Below are positions 1 to 8,245 of a DNA stretch of 64,000 nt, piece by piece (positions within the stretch are counted from its first letter, which is position 1; each line of letters opens with the position of its first letter). Under the pieces are notes generated by a model that was not told the origin of the DNA, did no database searches, and saw nothing but the letters and a program-made list of their open reading frames with translations. Source of the DNA: Lachnospiraceae bacterium (GTDB lineage Bacteria; Bacillota; Clostridia; Lachnospirales; Lachnospiraceae); the NCBI GenBank assembly GCA_030531165.1, contig JAUNOI010000004.1:18899-82898 (forward strand), in the 5' to 3' direction. The translations under genes and the position numbers were made by a program.

Positions 1-348
1 TTTGCAGAGATTTTCCGTGCCGGCATTGAAGGAATTCCAAAAGGACAGTATGAAGCTGCTGATGTACTCGGTTATACCCGTACACAGACATTTTGGAAGA
101 TTATTTTTCCACAGATGGTAAAACATGTACTTCCACCTGTAACAAACGAAATCATTACCCTGGTAAAAGATACATCTTTAGCATTTGCCCTTGCTTACAC
201 AGAGATGTTTACACTGGCAAAACAGGTTGCCGCTGCACAGGCAAGCATTATGCCATTATTTGTAGCAGGTATTTTCTACTATGTATTTAACTTCATAGTA
301 GCATTTATCATGGGAAGCTTAGAAAAGAAACTGGCATATTACGAATAA
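1..348 (+). CDS. Amino-acid ABC transporter permease, C-terminal part (5' end outside window)
   Basis: Reading frame 1 is open from base 1 to the stop at 348, so only the last 115 residues of a HisM/GlnP-type inner-membrane permease are present. The first visible residues hold the EAA loop ([16 protein letters not shown], about residues 10-25), the cytoplasmic helix that docks the ATPase. It is followed by hydrophobic segments around residues 60-75 and 88-108. The ATP-binding gene starts 14 bases after the stop behind an AGGAGG ribosome site, so the two are translated from one mRNA. The family imports polar amino acids with a separate binding protein, which is not in the window. Substrate cannot be told from this fragment. 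Confidence 0.93.
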   Translation, partial: FAEIFRAGIEGIPKGQYEAADVLGYTRTQTFWKIIFPQMVKHVLPPVTNEIITLVKDTSLAFALAYTEMFTLAKQVAAAQASIMPLFVAGIFYYVFNFIVAFIMGSLEKKLAYYE

Positions 349-362
349 TCAGGAGGCAGAAC

Positions 363-1118
363 ATGAAATTATTAGAAATCAGTCATTTAAAGAAAAGTTT
401 TGGAGACTTGGAAGTATTACGCGACATTTCTATGGATGTCTCCGAAGGAGAAGTCGTTGCGATCCTCGGTCCTTCCGGATCCGGAAAGTCCACATTTTTA
501 AGATGTGCAACGATGTTAGAGACGATGGATGCAGGCTCAATGAAATATGTCGGAGAATCTGCAGTAACAGACACGAACGGAAAAGCGGTCTATGCCGATA
601 AAGGAACCTTGCATAAATTAAAAAATACATTTGGACTTGTATTCCAGAACTTTAATTTATTTCCGCATTATAATGTCATGAAAAATATTACTGATGCACC
701 GATCAGTGTACAAAAACGGAATAAATCTGAAGTAGAGGCGGAAGCAAAGGAACTCCTGGCAAAAGTCGGACTGGAAGGAAAAGAAGATTATTATCCATGT
801 CAGTTATCAGGCGGACAACAGCAGCGTGTTGCAATTGCCCGTGCTCTTGCAATGAATCCAAAGATGATCTTCTTTGATGAACCGACATCTGCCCTCGATC
901 CGGAAATCACCGCAGGTGTTCTGAAAGTACTTCGTCAGCTCGCAGAAGAAAAGATGACGATGATCATTGTTACACATGAAATCAACTTTGCAAGAAAAGT
1001 TGCTGACCGGGTTGTCTTCATGGATGAAGGTGTCATTGTCGAGCAGGGACGCCCGGAAGATGTCATTGACCATCCAAAGAATGAACGAACAAAGGCATTT
1101 TTGCAGAAAATGGCCTAA
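363..1118 (+). CDS. Polar amino-acid ABC transporter ATP-binding protein
   Basis: A complete 251-residue ATPase of the GlnQ/HisP type that powers the upstream permease. Walker [10 protein letters not shown] lies at residues 36-44, the Q-loop FQN near 94, the ABC signature LSGGQQQR at 148-155, Walker B ending in FDEP near 170-174, and the switch histidine in VTHE near 205. Length and motif spacing are normal. The start is fixed by AGGAGG 7-8 bases upstream. It is the last gene of its operon because a strong hairpin follows at 1137-1169. GlnQ-like proteins handle glutamine, arginine, cystine and others; the sequence does not decide among these. Confidence 0.95.
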   Translation: MKLLEISHLKKSFGDLEVLRDISMDVSEGEVVAILGPSGSGKSTFLRCATMLETMDAGSMKYVGESAVTDTNGKAVYADKGTLHKLKNTFGLVFQNFNLFPHYNVMKNITDAPISVQKRNKSEVEAEAKELLAKVGLEGKEDYYPCQLSGGQQQRVAIARALAMNPKMIFFDEPTSALDPEITAGVLKVLRQLAEEKMTMIIVTHEINFARKVADRVVFMDEGVIVEQGRPEDVIDHPKNERTKAFLQKMA

Positions 1119-1136
1119 CCTTCTCGTAAATAAACA

Positions 1137-1169
1137 AGGGACATTTGATAATCAAAATCAAATGTCCCT
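1137..1169. terminator. Bidirectional intrinsic terminator between convergent genes
   Basis: A 13-bp perfect inverted repeat (AGGGACATTTGAT at 1137-1149, complement at 1157-1169) with a 7-base loop lies between the stop of the ABC ATPase and the stop of the convergent dehydrogenase gene. T-rich tracts are modest on both sides. It probably ends transcription from both directions. Confidence 0.8.
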
Positions 1170-1220
1170 GTCTATATTTCCACGAAGGTATAAATCAAAC
1201 GGAAACAACATCCAGTTTCT

Positions 1221-2516
1221 CTACTGAGCTTTCACCTCAGCATTTCCATAATCTTTTCCTTCATTAAAGTTTCTTGCATTTTCCATCGTTACAACCGCAA
1301 TTGCCTGCATCGCTTCTTTTGTAAAGAATGCCTGGTGACTCGTAACAACGACCTGTGGGAAGCTCAATAATCTTGCTGTAATGCAGTCCTGGATAACTTC
1401 ATCGCTGCGGTCGCAATATACATTATCATCTTCGCCTTCATAAACGTCCAGTGCAACCGCATGGAATTTGCCCTGCTTCAATGCACGGATCAACGCTTCC
1501 GTATCGATCAGACCGCCTCTTGATGTATTAACAAGCATAACCGTCTCTTTCATCAAAGCAATACTTTCTTCATTGATCATATGATGTGTATTCGGGAATA
1601 ACGGTGCATGCAAAGAGATCAGATCCGATGTCTTAAATAGTTCGTCCTTCTCCACATAAGTCAGAATTCCCTGCTCTTCTAATGTTTTATTCGGGAATGC
1701 ATCCCATCCGATTACCTTCATGCCGTATCCCTTGCAAATCTGAGCCATACATACTCCGATTCGTCCAGTTCCTACGATACCCGCAACCTTATTATGTAAA
1801 TCCAGACCTAATAAACCATTCAGGGCGAAATTATTATCTTTCATCTTTGTATATGCTTTATGCAGACGTCTGTTCGCTTCCTGCATGATTGCCATCGCAT
1901 GTTCTGCAACCGCATATGGAGAATACGCAGGTACACGAAGCACAGTGATTCCACATTCCTTCGCCACATTCAGATCGACATTGTTAAATCCTGCACAACG
2001 GAGTAATATCAAGCGAATTCCCATTTTATGTAATTCACGTACCACCTCTCCGTTTACATTCGCATTTACAAAAACGCAGACTGCATCACTGCCGGCTGCA
2101 AGACTGACGGTTTCCGGTCCGAGGTTCGAATCCAAAAAATGAATTTCTGTATTATAAGTCCCCTCACCCTTTTCTTTTGTCAATTCACTAAAGAAAATTC
2201 TATCATAATCTTTTGTACCAAAGAACGCAATTTTAAATAAATCGCTGGAACCGCCGGCATCAAACTCTGTCTCTAATACATTCATGATCATATCATAACA
2301 TGCCTCTTCATCCGTTCCTTCGATTTCGATTACCATAACGTCATCCTTCTTTAATGCCAAACGCATTAATTCCAGAACGTTTCGACCATTTGCTTCCTTA
2401 TCTCCATGCTTAACTCGTACTAAAGAACGGAATTCTGTACAGTTCTGTGCAAAAACTGCACACGGTCTTGCATGAATACCCAGTCTGTTCGTAACCACAT
2501 AATTGATTTGTTTCAT
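1221..2516 (-). CDS. HPr-domain / D-lactate dehydrogenase fusion
   Basis: A 431-residue protein, about 100 longer than ordinary D-lactate dehydrogenases. Residues 1-88 look like a complete HPr phosphocarrier domain: NRLGIHARP places histidine exactly at position 15, the PEP-phosphorylated residue of HPr. The regulatory serine 46 is replaced by asparagine (GRNVLEL), so HPr kinase should not act on it. Residues 93-431 are an LdhA-type dehydrogenase with the NAD motif GTGRIG at 249-254, Arg333 (NTSRGG), Glu360 (DVYEGE) and His394 (TSHQAF) as the catalytic set; it would reduce pyruvate to D-lactate or the reverse. It lies 25 bases after a lactate permease gene on the same strand, so they probably form one operon. 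Seen: both domains and their key residues. Inferred: PTS-dependent control of lactate metabolism. A related 2-hydroxyacid substrate is possible. Confidence 0.88.
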   Translation of the reverse strand: MKQINYVVTNRLGIHARPCAVFAQNCTEFRSLVRVKHGDKEANGRNVLELMRLALKKDDVMVIEIEGTDEEACYDMIMNVLETEFDAGGSSDLFKIAFFGTKDYDRIFFSELTKEKGEGTYNTEIHFLDSNLGPETVSLAAGSDAVCVFVNANVNGEVVRELHKMGIRLILLRCAGFNNVDLNVAKECGITVLRVPAYSPYAVAEHAMAIMQEANRRLHKAYTKMKDNNFALNGLLGLDLHNKVAGIVGTGRIGVCMAQICKGYGMKVIGWDAFPNKTLEEQGILTYVEKDELFKTSDLISLHAPLFPNTHHMINEESIALMKETVMLVNTSRGGLIDTEALIRALKQGKFHAVALDVYEGEDDNVYCDRSDEVIQDCITARLLSFPQVVVTSHQAFFTKEAMQAIAVVTMENARNFNEGKDYGNAEVKAQ

Positions 2517-2541
2517 TTTGCCACTCCTTTTCTTACACTGT

Positions 2542-4080
2542 TTATATGAAATATGTGCCTGCCATACAGATGATTCCTGCTATAACTGTATAGAACAGAC
2601 AATATTTGAATACTTTTCCTAAAATCACACTTTCAGAACCCACTGCATTGATAGCGCCTGCCCCAATTGCAATACTCTGAGGACAGATCATCTTTCCAAT
2701 GCCGGCTCCCATAATATTCGCAGACGCAATCCAGGTCGAATCCAAACCTAAGGATAAAGCAGTTTCTTTTTGCAATCCTCCGAATAATACACAGGTCGAT
2801 GTACCGGAACCGGTAACAAAGCCGCCTACAACGCCAATCAGCGGAGAAATAATCGGATATGCCGCTCCCGTAATTACAACGAGGAACTGCGCAATATCAG
2901 AAATCATACCGCTGTATCCAAGAATCTTTGCTGTGGACATAACGCAGCAGATCGTCAGTACAGTCTTCCAATATGCTTTTAATGTATCGATTAATATTGT
3001 TAACATCTGTGAAATCTTCGCTTTCTGAATCAAACCACCGATAATTGCTGCAATAAAGATAATTACTCCCGGCGTATTGATCCAGCTGAATGTCAATGTA
3101 CTTCCTCCTTCACCGGCATATACGATAACCTGCGATTTAAACTGTGCCAGAAAATCGTGAATCGGCGGACATAAATCGGATACGGCCATTAACAAAACAA
3201 AAATCAGAATAAACGGACTCCATGCAATCACTCCATCTTTAAATGTAATCTTTTCATCCGATTCCTGACGAATCTCAATCTCGTATTCCGGATCCTTTTT
3301 CGGACCTAATTTTCCTGCTGCCGCGATCATGCAGATCATCGAAACGATCGCTCCGATAATATTCGGTAATTCTGCTCCGATAAAGTGTGCCGTCAAATAC
3401 TGCGGTATTACAAAAGACAACGATGCAATCAATGTCATCGGTATCATACCTTTTAATGACTTTAATCCTTTTCCGCAGATGCAGACAATGAAAAACGGAG
3501 ATAACGCAGTCAGAAGCATCTGAATTAATGCAATATCTGTACATAATGGTAAAATATCAATTCCGGTAATGGAAGAGAGAGTTACCGTCGGTACTCCTAC
3601 TGAACCAAACGCCGTCGGCGTCGAATTGACAACCAGACATCCGACAACCGCACTCATCGGATTCAATCCAATACCTGCAAGCATCGAAGCCGGAATGGCA
3701 ACCGCAGTTCCGAAACCTGCCATTCCTTCCATAAAGTTACCAAATCCCCATCCAATAATCAATGCTAACACACGGCTGTCACAGGAGACATTTCCGAGCA
3801 TCTTCTTAATCTTGTCCATTGCTCCGGTCATCAATGTCAGATTATAGGTAAATAATGCCGCTATAATAACCAGACAGATCGGCCAGAGGGCATTTAACAC
3901 GCCTTCCAGTACAGCTGTGGCTGCACACGCAGCACTCATTTTTTTATAAAACATTCCCAACAGGACCGTAATTGCCAATGTAATCGCGCACGCTTTATGT
4001 CCTGCCATCTTCAAGCCGCTCAATGCAGCGATCAACCATACGATCGGCAATATCGCCAATACAAACTTTAAAAACATCAT
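2542..4080 (-). CDS. lctP: L-/D-lactate permease, LctP family (copy 1)
   Basis: A 512-residue polytopic membrane protein with more than ten hydrophobic segments. The conserved LctP stretches GWGFGNFMEGMAGFGTAVA and NSTPTAFGSVGVPT are present, plus GSGTSTCVLFGGLQ near the C-terminus. The family carries lactate or glycolate with protons across the cytoplasmic membrane. It is closely similar along its whole length to the second copy at 38395-39942, so these are paralogues. It is the first gene of a two-gene unit with the HPr-LDH fusion. A good promoter lies 43-71 bases upstream of the start. No TGGGT-N-ACCCA operator of the kind seen at copy 2 is visible here, suggesting separate regulation. Confidence 0.95.
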   Translation of the reverse strand: MMFLKFVLAILPIVWLIAALSGLKMAGHKACAITLAITVLLGMFYKKMSAACAATAVLEGVLNALWPICLVIIAALFTYNLTLMTGAMDKIKKMLGNVSCDSRVLALIIGWGFGNFMEGMAGFGTAVAIPASMLAGIGLNPMSAVVGCLVVNSTPTAFGSVGVPTVTLSSITGIDILPLCTDIALIQMLLTALSPFFIVCICGKGLKSLKGMIPMTLIASLSFVIPQYLTAHFIGAELPNIIGAIVSMICMIAAAGKLGPKKDPEYEIEIRQESDEKITFKDGVIAWSPFILIFVLLMAVSDLCPPIHDFLAQFKSQVIVYAGEGGSTLTFSWINTPGVIIFIAAIIGGLIQKAKISQMLTILIDTLKAYWKTVLTICCVMSTAKILGYSGMISDIAQFLVVITGAAYPIISPLIGVVGGFVTGSGTSTCVLFGGLQKETALSLGLDSTWIASANIMGAGIGKMICPQSIAIGAGAINAVGSESVILGKVFKYCLFYTVIAGIICMAGTYFI

Positions 4081-4122
4081 AATTCTAACCTCTCTTATTA
4101 CATATCAATTCCTACAACTTCC

Positions 4123-4151
4123 ATTATACCTCATTGTTGAAAAAATGACAA
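4123..4151 (-). promoter_or_regulatory. SigA-type promoter of lctP copy 1
   Basis: On the minus strand TTGTCA (4146-4151) is followed after exactly 17 bases by TATAAT (4123-4128). It lies about 45 bases upstream of the lctP start, which has its own ribosome site AGAGAGG. A 10-bp perfect palindrome TGCGATCGCA (4195-4204) sits about 45 bp upstream of the -35 box and could bind a regulator. Confidence 0.75.
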
Positions 4152-4267
4152 AATAATTATTGATAAAATACAATGATTTAGTAACTATTTTCTATGCGAT
4201 CGCAGAATCAACGCGTCTTATCAGTTATTGTATCGAAAATTCCGGGAAATTTCCAATACATAAAATA

Positions 4268-4302
4268 AGGGCTATCTGTTCTTTTTCTGATCAGATAGCC
4301 CT
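4268..4302 (-). terminator. Intrinsic terminator or attenuator upstream of lctP promoter
   Basis: An 11-bp perfect stem (AGGGCTATCTG at 4268-4278, complement at 4292-4302) with a 13-base loop. On the minus strand it is followed by TTATTTTA. It lies between the orphan promoter at 4474-4502 and the lctP promoter, so it would end a transcript of about 200 nt or attenuate readthrough into lctP. Confidence 0.7.
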
Positions 4303-4473
4303 GTTAATGAATTTCTAGAAGTTTCACTTTATAACCTCGCTTTCTATAAAATTTTGACTTGTTCCTCTATAATATTAACTCTATGTATTAAGAGATTAAA
4401 AAGGAAATAAAAAATTAATTATGTCAATGGACTGTACCTCCTATTTCTTTTTGTCTTCTTTATTTATGTTTAT
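4303..4473 (-). ncRNA. Candidate small RNA or attenuated leader upstream of lctP
   Basis: This stretch of the 524-bp gene-free interval 4081-4604 is bounded by a consensus promoter on the minus strand (4474-4502) and an intrinsic terminator (4268-4302), predicting an RNA of about 200 nt. It has no ORF of normal size. It contains an AGGAGG (near 4435 on the minus strand) with no ATG/GTG/TTG start of useful length after it, and a GAGG followed 7 bases later by a 7-codon GTG ORF ending just before the terminator hairpin, reminiscent of a leader peptide. No known riboswitch class was recognised. Existence of the RNA is inferred from signals only. Confidence 0.4.
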
Positions 4474-4502
4474 ATTATAGAACTATTTTTCTTATTTGTC
4501 AA
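4474..4502 (-). promoter_or_regulatory. Perfect-consensus SigA promoter without an adjacent gene
   Basis: On the minus strand TTGACA (4497-4502) and TATAAT (4474-4479) are separated by exactly 17 bases. No gene starts within 390 bases downstream; the next signal is the terminator at 4268-4302. Confidence 0.75.
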
Positions 4503-4592
4503 CTATTTTTTGAAAATATTTTGTTCTTTTTATTATATTCAGAATTTTCTGATAATTTATCTTGCATTATAATATCTGAAATCGTATTGCTA

Positions 4593-4621
4593 AAAGGCGG
4601 GACATCATATTCCCCGCCTTT
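4593..4621 (-). terminator. Terminator overlapping the peptidase E stop codon
   Basis: A 9-bp stem (AAAGGCGGG at 4593-4601 and its complement at 4613-4621) overlaps the end of the peptidase gene. On the minus strand it is followed by a short T run. It closes the glucosidase-peptidase operon. Confidence 0.65.
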
Positions 4622-5330
4622 CCGCTTCTTCTACGATCCAATCGATCGTATCCTGGATATCCCCGATATCTCCGGGATTGATTTCAAACGCATCACCAAG
4701 AAGCATATATTCCTCTCCATCTACGATCATCCCTCCCCGATTCGGAAGTGCAAAGATCGGAATTCCGTGCAGTTTCAAATCTGTCACAAGACTTGCCAGC
4801 TGACGAAACGACTGTTCATAGTGAACTTCGATATCAAAACCCGACAGCAACCCGAGCCCTTCATGATAAGCGTAATCCTGCCCTTCTTCCTCCGGCGTCA
4901 GATGATAACGGTCAAATTGAATCATCGCCCCGGCACTCGTTCCCATGACAATTCCTTTAAAATTCTGAATTAATTTGCGGATGTTCAGCCGGTCGATCCG
5001 ATATAGAAACCGATCCGGATATCCACCGGTCAGAAAAATGATATGGGCAAAGTGGAATTTGCGGCGGATTGTCTTCCTCGAATCCTTATAATAATGTAAG
5101 ACCTGAATATTTCTCCGCTTTATCCCGTAATTTACAAATTCCTTTGCAATGTCCTCAAACTCATCCTTTCCCTTACGAAAATGCTGATCGAATTCTTCCG
5201 CATTATGGATGTAATCCTCATGGTAGGAGAGGGGTATGATCAGCACCTTCATGTATGGTTTGATAATCTTCTTCAATGCGTCATAAGCAAATTCTTCACT
5301 AAAATTATTGATATTGAGCAAAATATTCAT
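4605..5330 (-). CDS. pepE: Peptidase E-like serine peptidase (family S51)
   Basis: A 241-residue cytoplasmic protein with the S51 nucleophile motif GTSAGA (Ser132), the preceding glycine-rich turn FLTGGYPD (99-106), and a candidate catalytic histidine in EVHYEQSF (His170). The family includes aspartyl dipeptidase PepE and cyanophycinase; the length fits PepE. It begins 21 bases after the stop of the GH13 gene, so it is probably co-transcribed with it. Why a dipeptidase should travel with an alpha-glucosidase is unclear. True substrate specificity (N-terminal aspartyl dipeptides or other) cannot be read from sequence. Confidence 0.82.
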   Translation of the reverse strand: MNILLNINNFSEEFAYDALKKIIKPYMKVLIIPLSYHEDYIHNAEEFDQHFRKGKDEFEDIAKEFVNYGIKRRNIQVLHYYKDSRKTIRRKFHFAHIIFLTGGYPDRFLYRIDRLNIRKLIQNFKGIVMGTSAGAMIQFDRYHLTPEEEGQDYAYHEGLGLLSGFDIEVHYEQSFRQLASLVTDLKLHGIPIFALPNRGGMIVDGEEYMLLGDAFEINPGDIGDIQDTIDWIVEEAERRGI

Positions 5331-5351
5331 AACCTTACCTTCTTTACCTGT

Positions 5352-7013
5352 TTAAAATAATTCCAGCACAACAACCTCATATGGCTTTAAGCAAATTGCT
5401 TTTCCCTCGAACGTCGTCTGCGGATAGTTCACAAAGATGACATTACCCTGTTCTTCCAGTTCCAGTTTCTTCGGATCATGGGAATAATTGCAGAGAAACA
5501 GTACTTTTTGATTCTGGTGGGATCTTGTAAATGCAAAAATTGTATCTTCCGATTCATATTTTGGAACGAGATCTCCATATGCAAACAGATCGCCATATTC
5601 TTCTGATTTGCGGAAAGCGATCAGCCGGCGATAAAAATTCAGGATCGAACCATATTCCTTTTCCTGATTCTCCACATTGATTTCTCTATAATTTGGATTT
5701 ACTTTCTGCCAAGGCGTTCCGGTCGTAAATCCTGCCTGATCATGATCGCTCCACTGAACCGGAGTTCTTGCATTATCCCTTCCATAACGGTTAACACTCG
5801 CCAATGCTTCCTCGTGACTATAACCAAGATCAACGGCTTCCTTATATTGATCCTTTGCCGCCGTATCATCGAATTCCTCCATCGAATCAAAGGTAATATT
5901 CGTCATGCCGATTTCCTGTCCCTGATATAAAAATGGGAGTCCCCGCAACAAAAGATTGATCGAACCGAGCGCAGTTACGCTGTAAAAGCTATAATCCCCT
6001 TCCGGAATCAGCACACTCGCGCCTCTTGGTTGATCGTGATTTTCCACGACATTGGCAAAAAATCCCTTTTTCTGCTTTTGAAAGATGATATCACGCCATA
6101 TTTTCGGATCAAATGTCTGAATACGCGTTTTCAGACTCTCCTTTAAAAACGGAATAATAGGATCGAAGAAAAACATCGTTGAAAAGTATCCATTCTCTCC
6201 AATAAATTCTTCGGTTCTCTCTCCGGTCGGATCAAATACTTCACCGATCGTCAATGCCTGATGCGGTTCAAAGCAGCGCATCTTTAATTCTTGTAGAAAT
6301 TCTCCGATTCCTTCGGTCTGCTCCAACATCTTCGATGCACTTGCAAGTCCGTCCGGTCTGTCCGCAGGATAATTTTCCCATGAGAGATTCTTCTTAATAT
6401 TAATGATCGCGTCAATACGGAAGCCCGCGATACCAAGATCAAGCCACCAATTTACGATATCATAAATTTCCTCACGAACTTCCGGATTCTCCCAGTTCAG
6501 ATCGGGCTGTTCCTTTGCAAATGTATGTAGATAATACAGATCTTCCGCTTCATGCCCTGGAAGAAGATCCCAGACACTTCCACCAAATTCTGACCGCCAG
6601 TTATTCGGTATCAGATCGCTTTTCTTTTCAATATAAAAGTATCTGCCGTATTTGCCGAACGGATCCTCAATCGCTTTTTGAAACCATTCATGTTGATCAG
6701 AACAATGATTGACGACCAGATCCATTAAAATATGCATATCCCGTTTCTTTGCCTCGGCAATCAGCCGTATCATATCCTCCATCGTTCCAAAGCACGGATC
6801 AATCGCACGATAATCCGAGACATCATATCCCTGATCGACCATCGGTGACTGATACATTGGAGAAATCCAGATAATATCGATTCCAAGACCCTTTAAATAA
6901 TCCAGCCTCGATATGATCCCCGGAATATCACCAATTCCATCTCCATTGCTGTCCTGAAAACTTTTCGGATAGATTTGATATGCAACTTTTTTCTTCCACC
7001 AATCCTTTTTCAT
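5352..7013 (-). CDS. GH13 alpha-glucosidase (oligo-1,6-glucosidase type)
   Basis: A 553-residue cytoplasmic enzyme of glycoside hydrolase family 13, normal length for oligo-1,6-glucosidase, dextran glucosidase or trehalose-6-phosphate hydrolase. Conserved regions are in order: Ca-loop-like DSNGDGIGDI (21-30), DLVVNH (98-103), nucleophile Asp201 in GFRIDAI, acid/base Glu258 in TIGEVF, and His326-Asp327 in ENHDQPR. There is no signal peptide, so it hydrolyses imported oligosaccharides. The start follows GAAAGGAG. A hairpin (7044-7065) lies only about 30 bases upstream of the start codon, downstream of a candidate promoter, suggesting attenuation. No PTS or ABC sugar importer is adjacent, so the exact substrate stays open. 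Confidence 0.9.
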   Translation of the reverse strand: MKKDWWKKKVAYQIYPKSFQDSNGDGIGDIPGIISRLDYLKGLGIDIIWISPMYQSPMVDQGYDVSDYRAIDPCFGTMEDMIRLIAEAKKRDMHILMDLVVNHCSDQHEWFQKAIEDPFGKYGRYFYIEKKSDLIPNNWRSEFGGSVWDLLPGHEAEDLYYLHTFAKEQPDLNWENPEVREEIYDIVNWWLDLGIAGFRIDAIINIKKNLSWENYPADRPDGLASASKMLEQTEGIGEFLQELKMRCFEPHQALTIGEVFDPTGERTEEFIGENGYFSTMFFFDPIIPFLKESLKTRIQTFDPKIWRDIIFQKQKKGFFANVVENHDQPRGASVLIPEGDYSFYSVTALGSINLLLRGLPFLYQGQEIGMTNITFDSMEEFDDTAAKDQYKEAVDLGYSHEEALASVNRYGRDNARTPVQWSDHDQAGFTTGTPWQKVNPNYREINVENQEKEYGSILNFYRRLIAFRKSEEYGDLFAYGDLVPKYESEDTIFAFTRSHQNQKVLFLCNYSHDPKKLELEEQGNVIFVNYPQTTFEGKAICLKPYEVVVLELF

Positions 7014-7043
7014 CTTTTCTCCTTTCGAATATATAATGTAAAA

Positions 7044-7065
7044 AATCCCGCTCGCCAGCGGGATT
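7044..7065 (-). terminator. Intrinsic terminator or attenuator just upstream of the glucosidase gene
   Basis: A 9-bp perfect stem (AATCCCGCT at 7044-7052, AGCGGGATT at 7057-7065) with a 4-base loop, followed on the minus strand by six T. There is no room for a promoter between it and the ribosome site of the GH13 gene. It may end the upstream oxidoreductase operon, or act as an attenuator for the transcript started at 7144-7171. Confidence 0.8.
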
Positions 7066-7107
7066 CTTTATGAAAAGAGAGGATAAAAAATATATGAAAA
7101 ACTATTC

Positions 7108-7171
7108 TAGTAAGTCTTAGCTTTCGTTGCTTACTATACTTCTATTATAACCAAATCCTCTCCAAATTCAA
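7108..7171 (-). promoter_or_regulatory. Candidate promoter and structured leader of the glucosidase operon
   Basis: On the minus strand TTGAAT (7166-7171), a 16-base spacer and TATAAT (7144-7149) form a promoter. Just after it the leader can fold through the inverted repeat TAGTAAG/CTTACTA (7108-7114 with 7130-7136). The terminator-like hairpin at 7044-7065 follows. Promoter, stem and terminator before the start codon is the layout of an attenuated leader; no known riboswitch or antiterminator target was recognised. Confidence 0.5.
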
Positions 7172-7237
7172 TTTTCTAATTCTAAATATTTATAAACAAA
7201 CCATAAACTTGTCTGAATAAAAACATCGTTTTCTTAA

Positions 7238-8227
7238 TTATTTCTTAGAATCTGCCGGAAAAACAATTCCCATCTGACGTCTCGCTTCGTCCATAACTGC
7301 AAGTTCCCATAAAGAATACTTGTTATGTTCCTCCGCACTTTCCCCGCTCTGAACCAGACGGATAAATTCTTCGATTTCATAATACATGTTATTTTCTTTT
7401 TTATCAATCTTAATTTCTTCCCACTTCTTATCCTGGCGAGTGCGGATTTTCAGTGTTACCGTATCCGGTATCTCCTCGATGATCATCGAGCCTTCTTCCC
7501 CCTGAATCTGGCTTGGAAGAATCGAATCTGTAATCTTAGAATAAAGAAGTTCTACCTGCATTTCATTCCCATAACGGGCTATGATCGTTCCCATCGCCTC
7601 TGCTCCGGTACTTAATTGAAATCCCGAAGCCAGGATCTGATCTGGCATACCGAATAATTTTACCATCGGATGTACGCAGTAAACGCCGATATCCATCAGT
7701 GCTCCATTCGAAAGCTCTGGCTTAAATGCATTTTCAATAATGCCGATTTTGTACTTATCGTATCTTCTCGAATATTGGCAGTACTGGAACGTTGCACGTC
7801 TAACCTTACCGAGTTTTGGAAGATGATCCTGAATCGCCTGAAATCCCGGATCAAATACCGGACGCATCGCTTCCAGAACAATGACATGATTTTGCTTTGC
7901 TGCATCCAGCATCTGCTTTAATTCTTCCTGATTGGATGCAATCGTCTTTTCACATAATACGTGCTTTCCGGCATTCAACATTTGAATACTCTGCGGTGCA
8001 TGCAGCGCATTCGGACTTGCCACATAAACTGCATCGATATTTTCCGCTGCCGCAACGTCGTCCAATGAATCATAATAGTCCTCAATTCCGTACTTGGAAG
8101 CGTATTCTTTTGCACGTTCTATTGTTCTTGAATAGACAGCCTGAACATGAAAATCCTTACACTGCATCCCAGCTTCCATAAATCCGTCTGTAATAAAATT
8201 CGTTCCTATTACTGCAAATCGAACCAT
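7238..8227 (-). CDS. Gfo/Idh/MocA-family NAD(P)-dependent oxidoreductase
   Basis: A 329-residue protein with an N-terminal Rossmann fold (VRFAVIGTNFI, residues 2-12) and the family signature CEKTIASN near 92-99, where the lysine is the usual catalytic residue (EKP motif variant). The C-terminal alpha/beta substrate domain is complete, including the GVYCVHP stretch that holds the catalytic histidine in relatives. The family oxidises or reduces sugars, inositols and related polyols. It follows a DeoR-type regulator gene by 18 bases, so both are probably one operon for sugar metabolism. The substrate is unknown. Confidence 0.88.
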   Translation of the reverse strand: MVRFAVIGTNFITDGFMEAGMQCKDFHVQAVYSRTIERAKEYASKYGIEDYYDSLDDVAAAENIDAVYVASPNALHAPQSIQMLNAGKHVLCEKTIASNQEELKQMLDAAKQNHVIVLEAMRPVFDPGFQAIQDHLPKLGKVRRATFQYCQYSRRYDKYKIGIIENAFKPELSNGALMDIGVYCVHPMVKLFGMPDQILASGFQLSTGAEAMGTIIARYGNEMQVELLYSKITDSILPSQIQGEEGSMIIEEIPDTVTLKIRTRQDKKWEEIKIDKKENNMYYEIEEFIRLVQSGESAEEHNKYSLWELAVMDEARRQMGIVFPADSKK

Positions 8228-8245
8228 AATTTCCTCCTCTTTATG

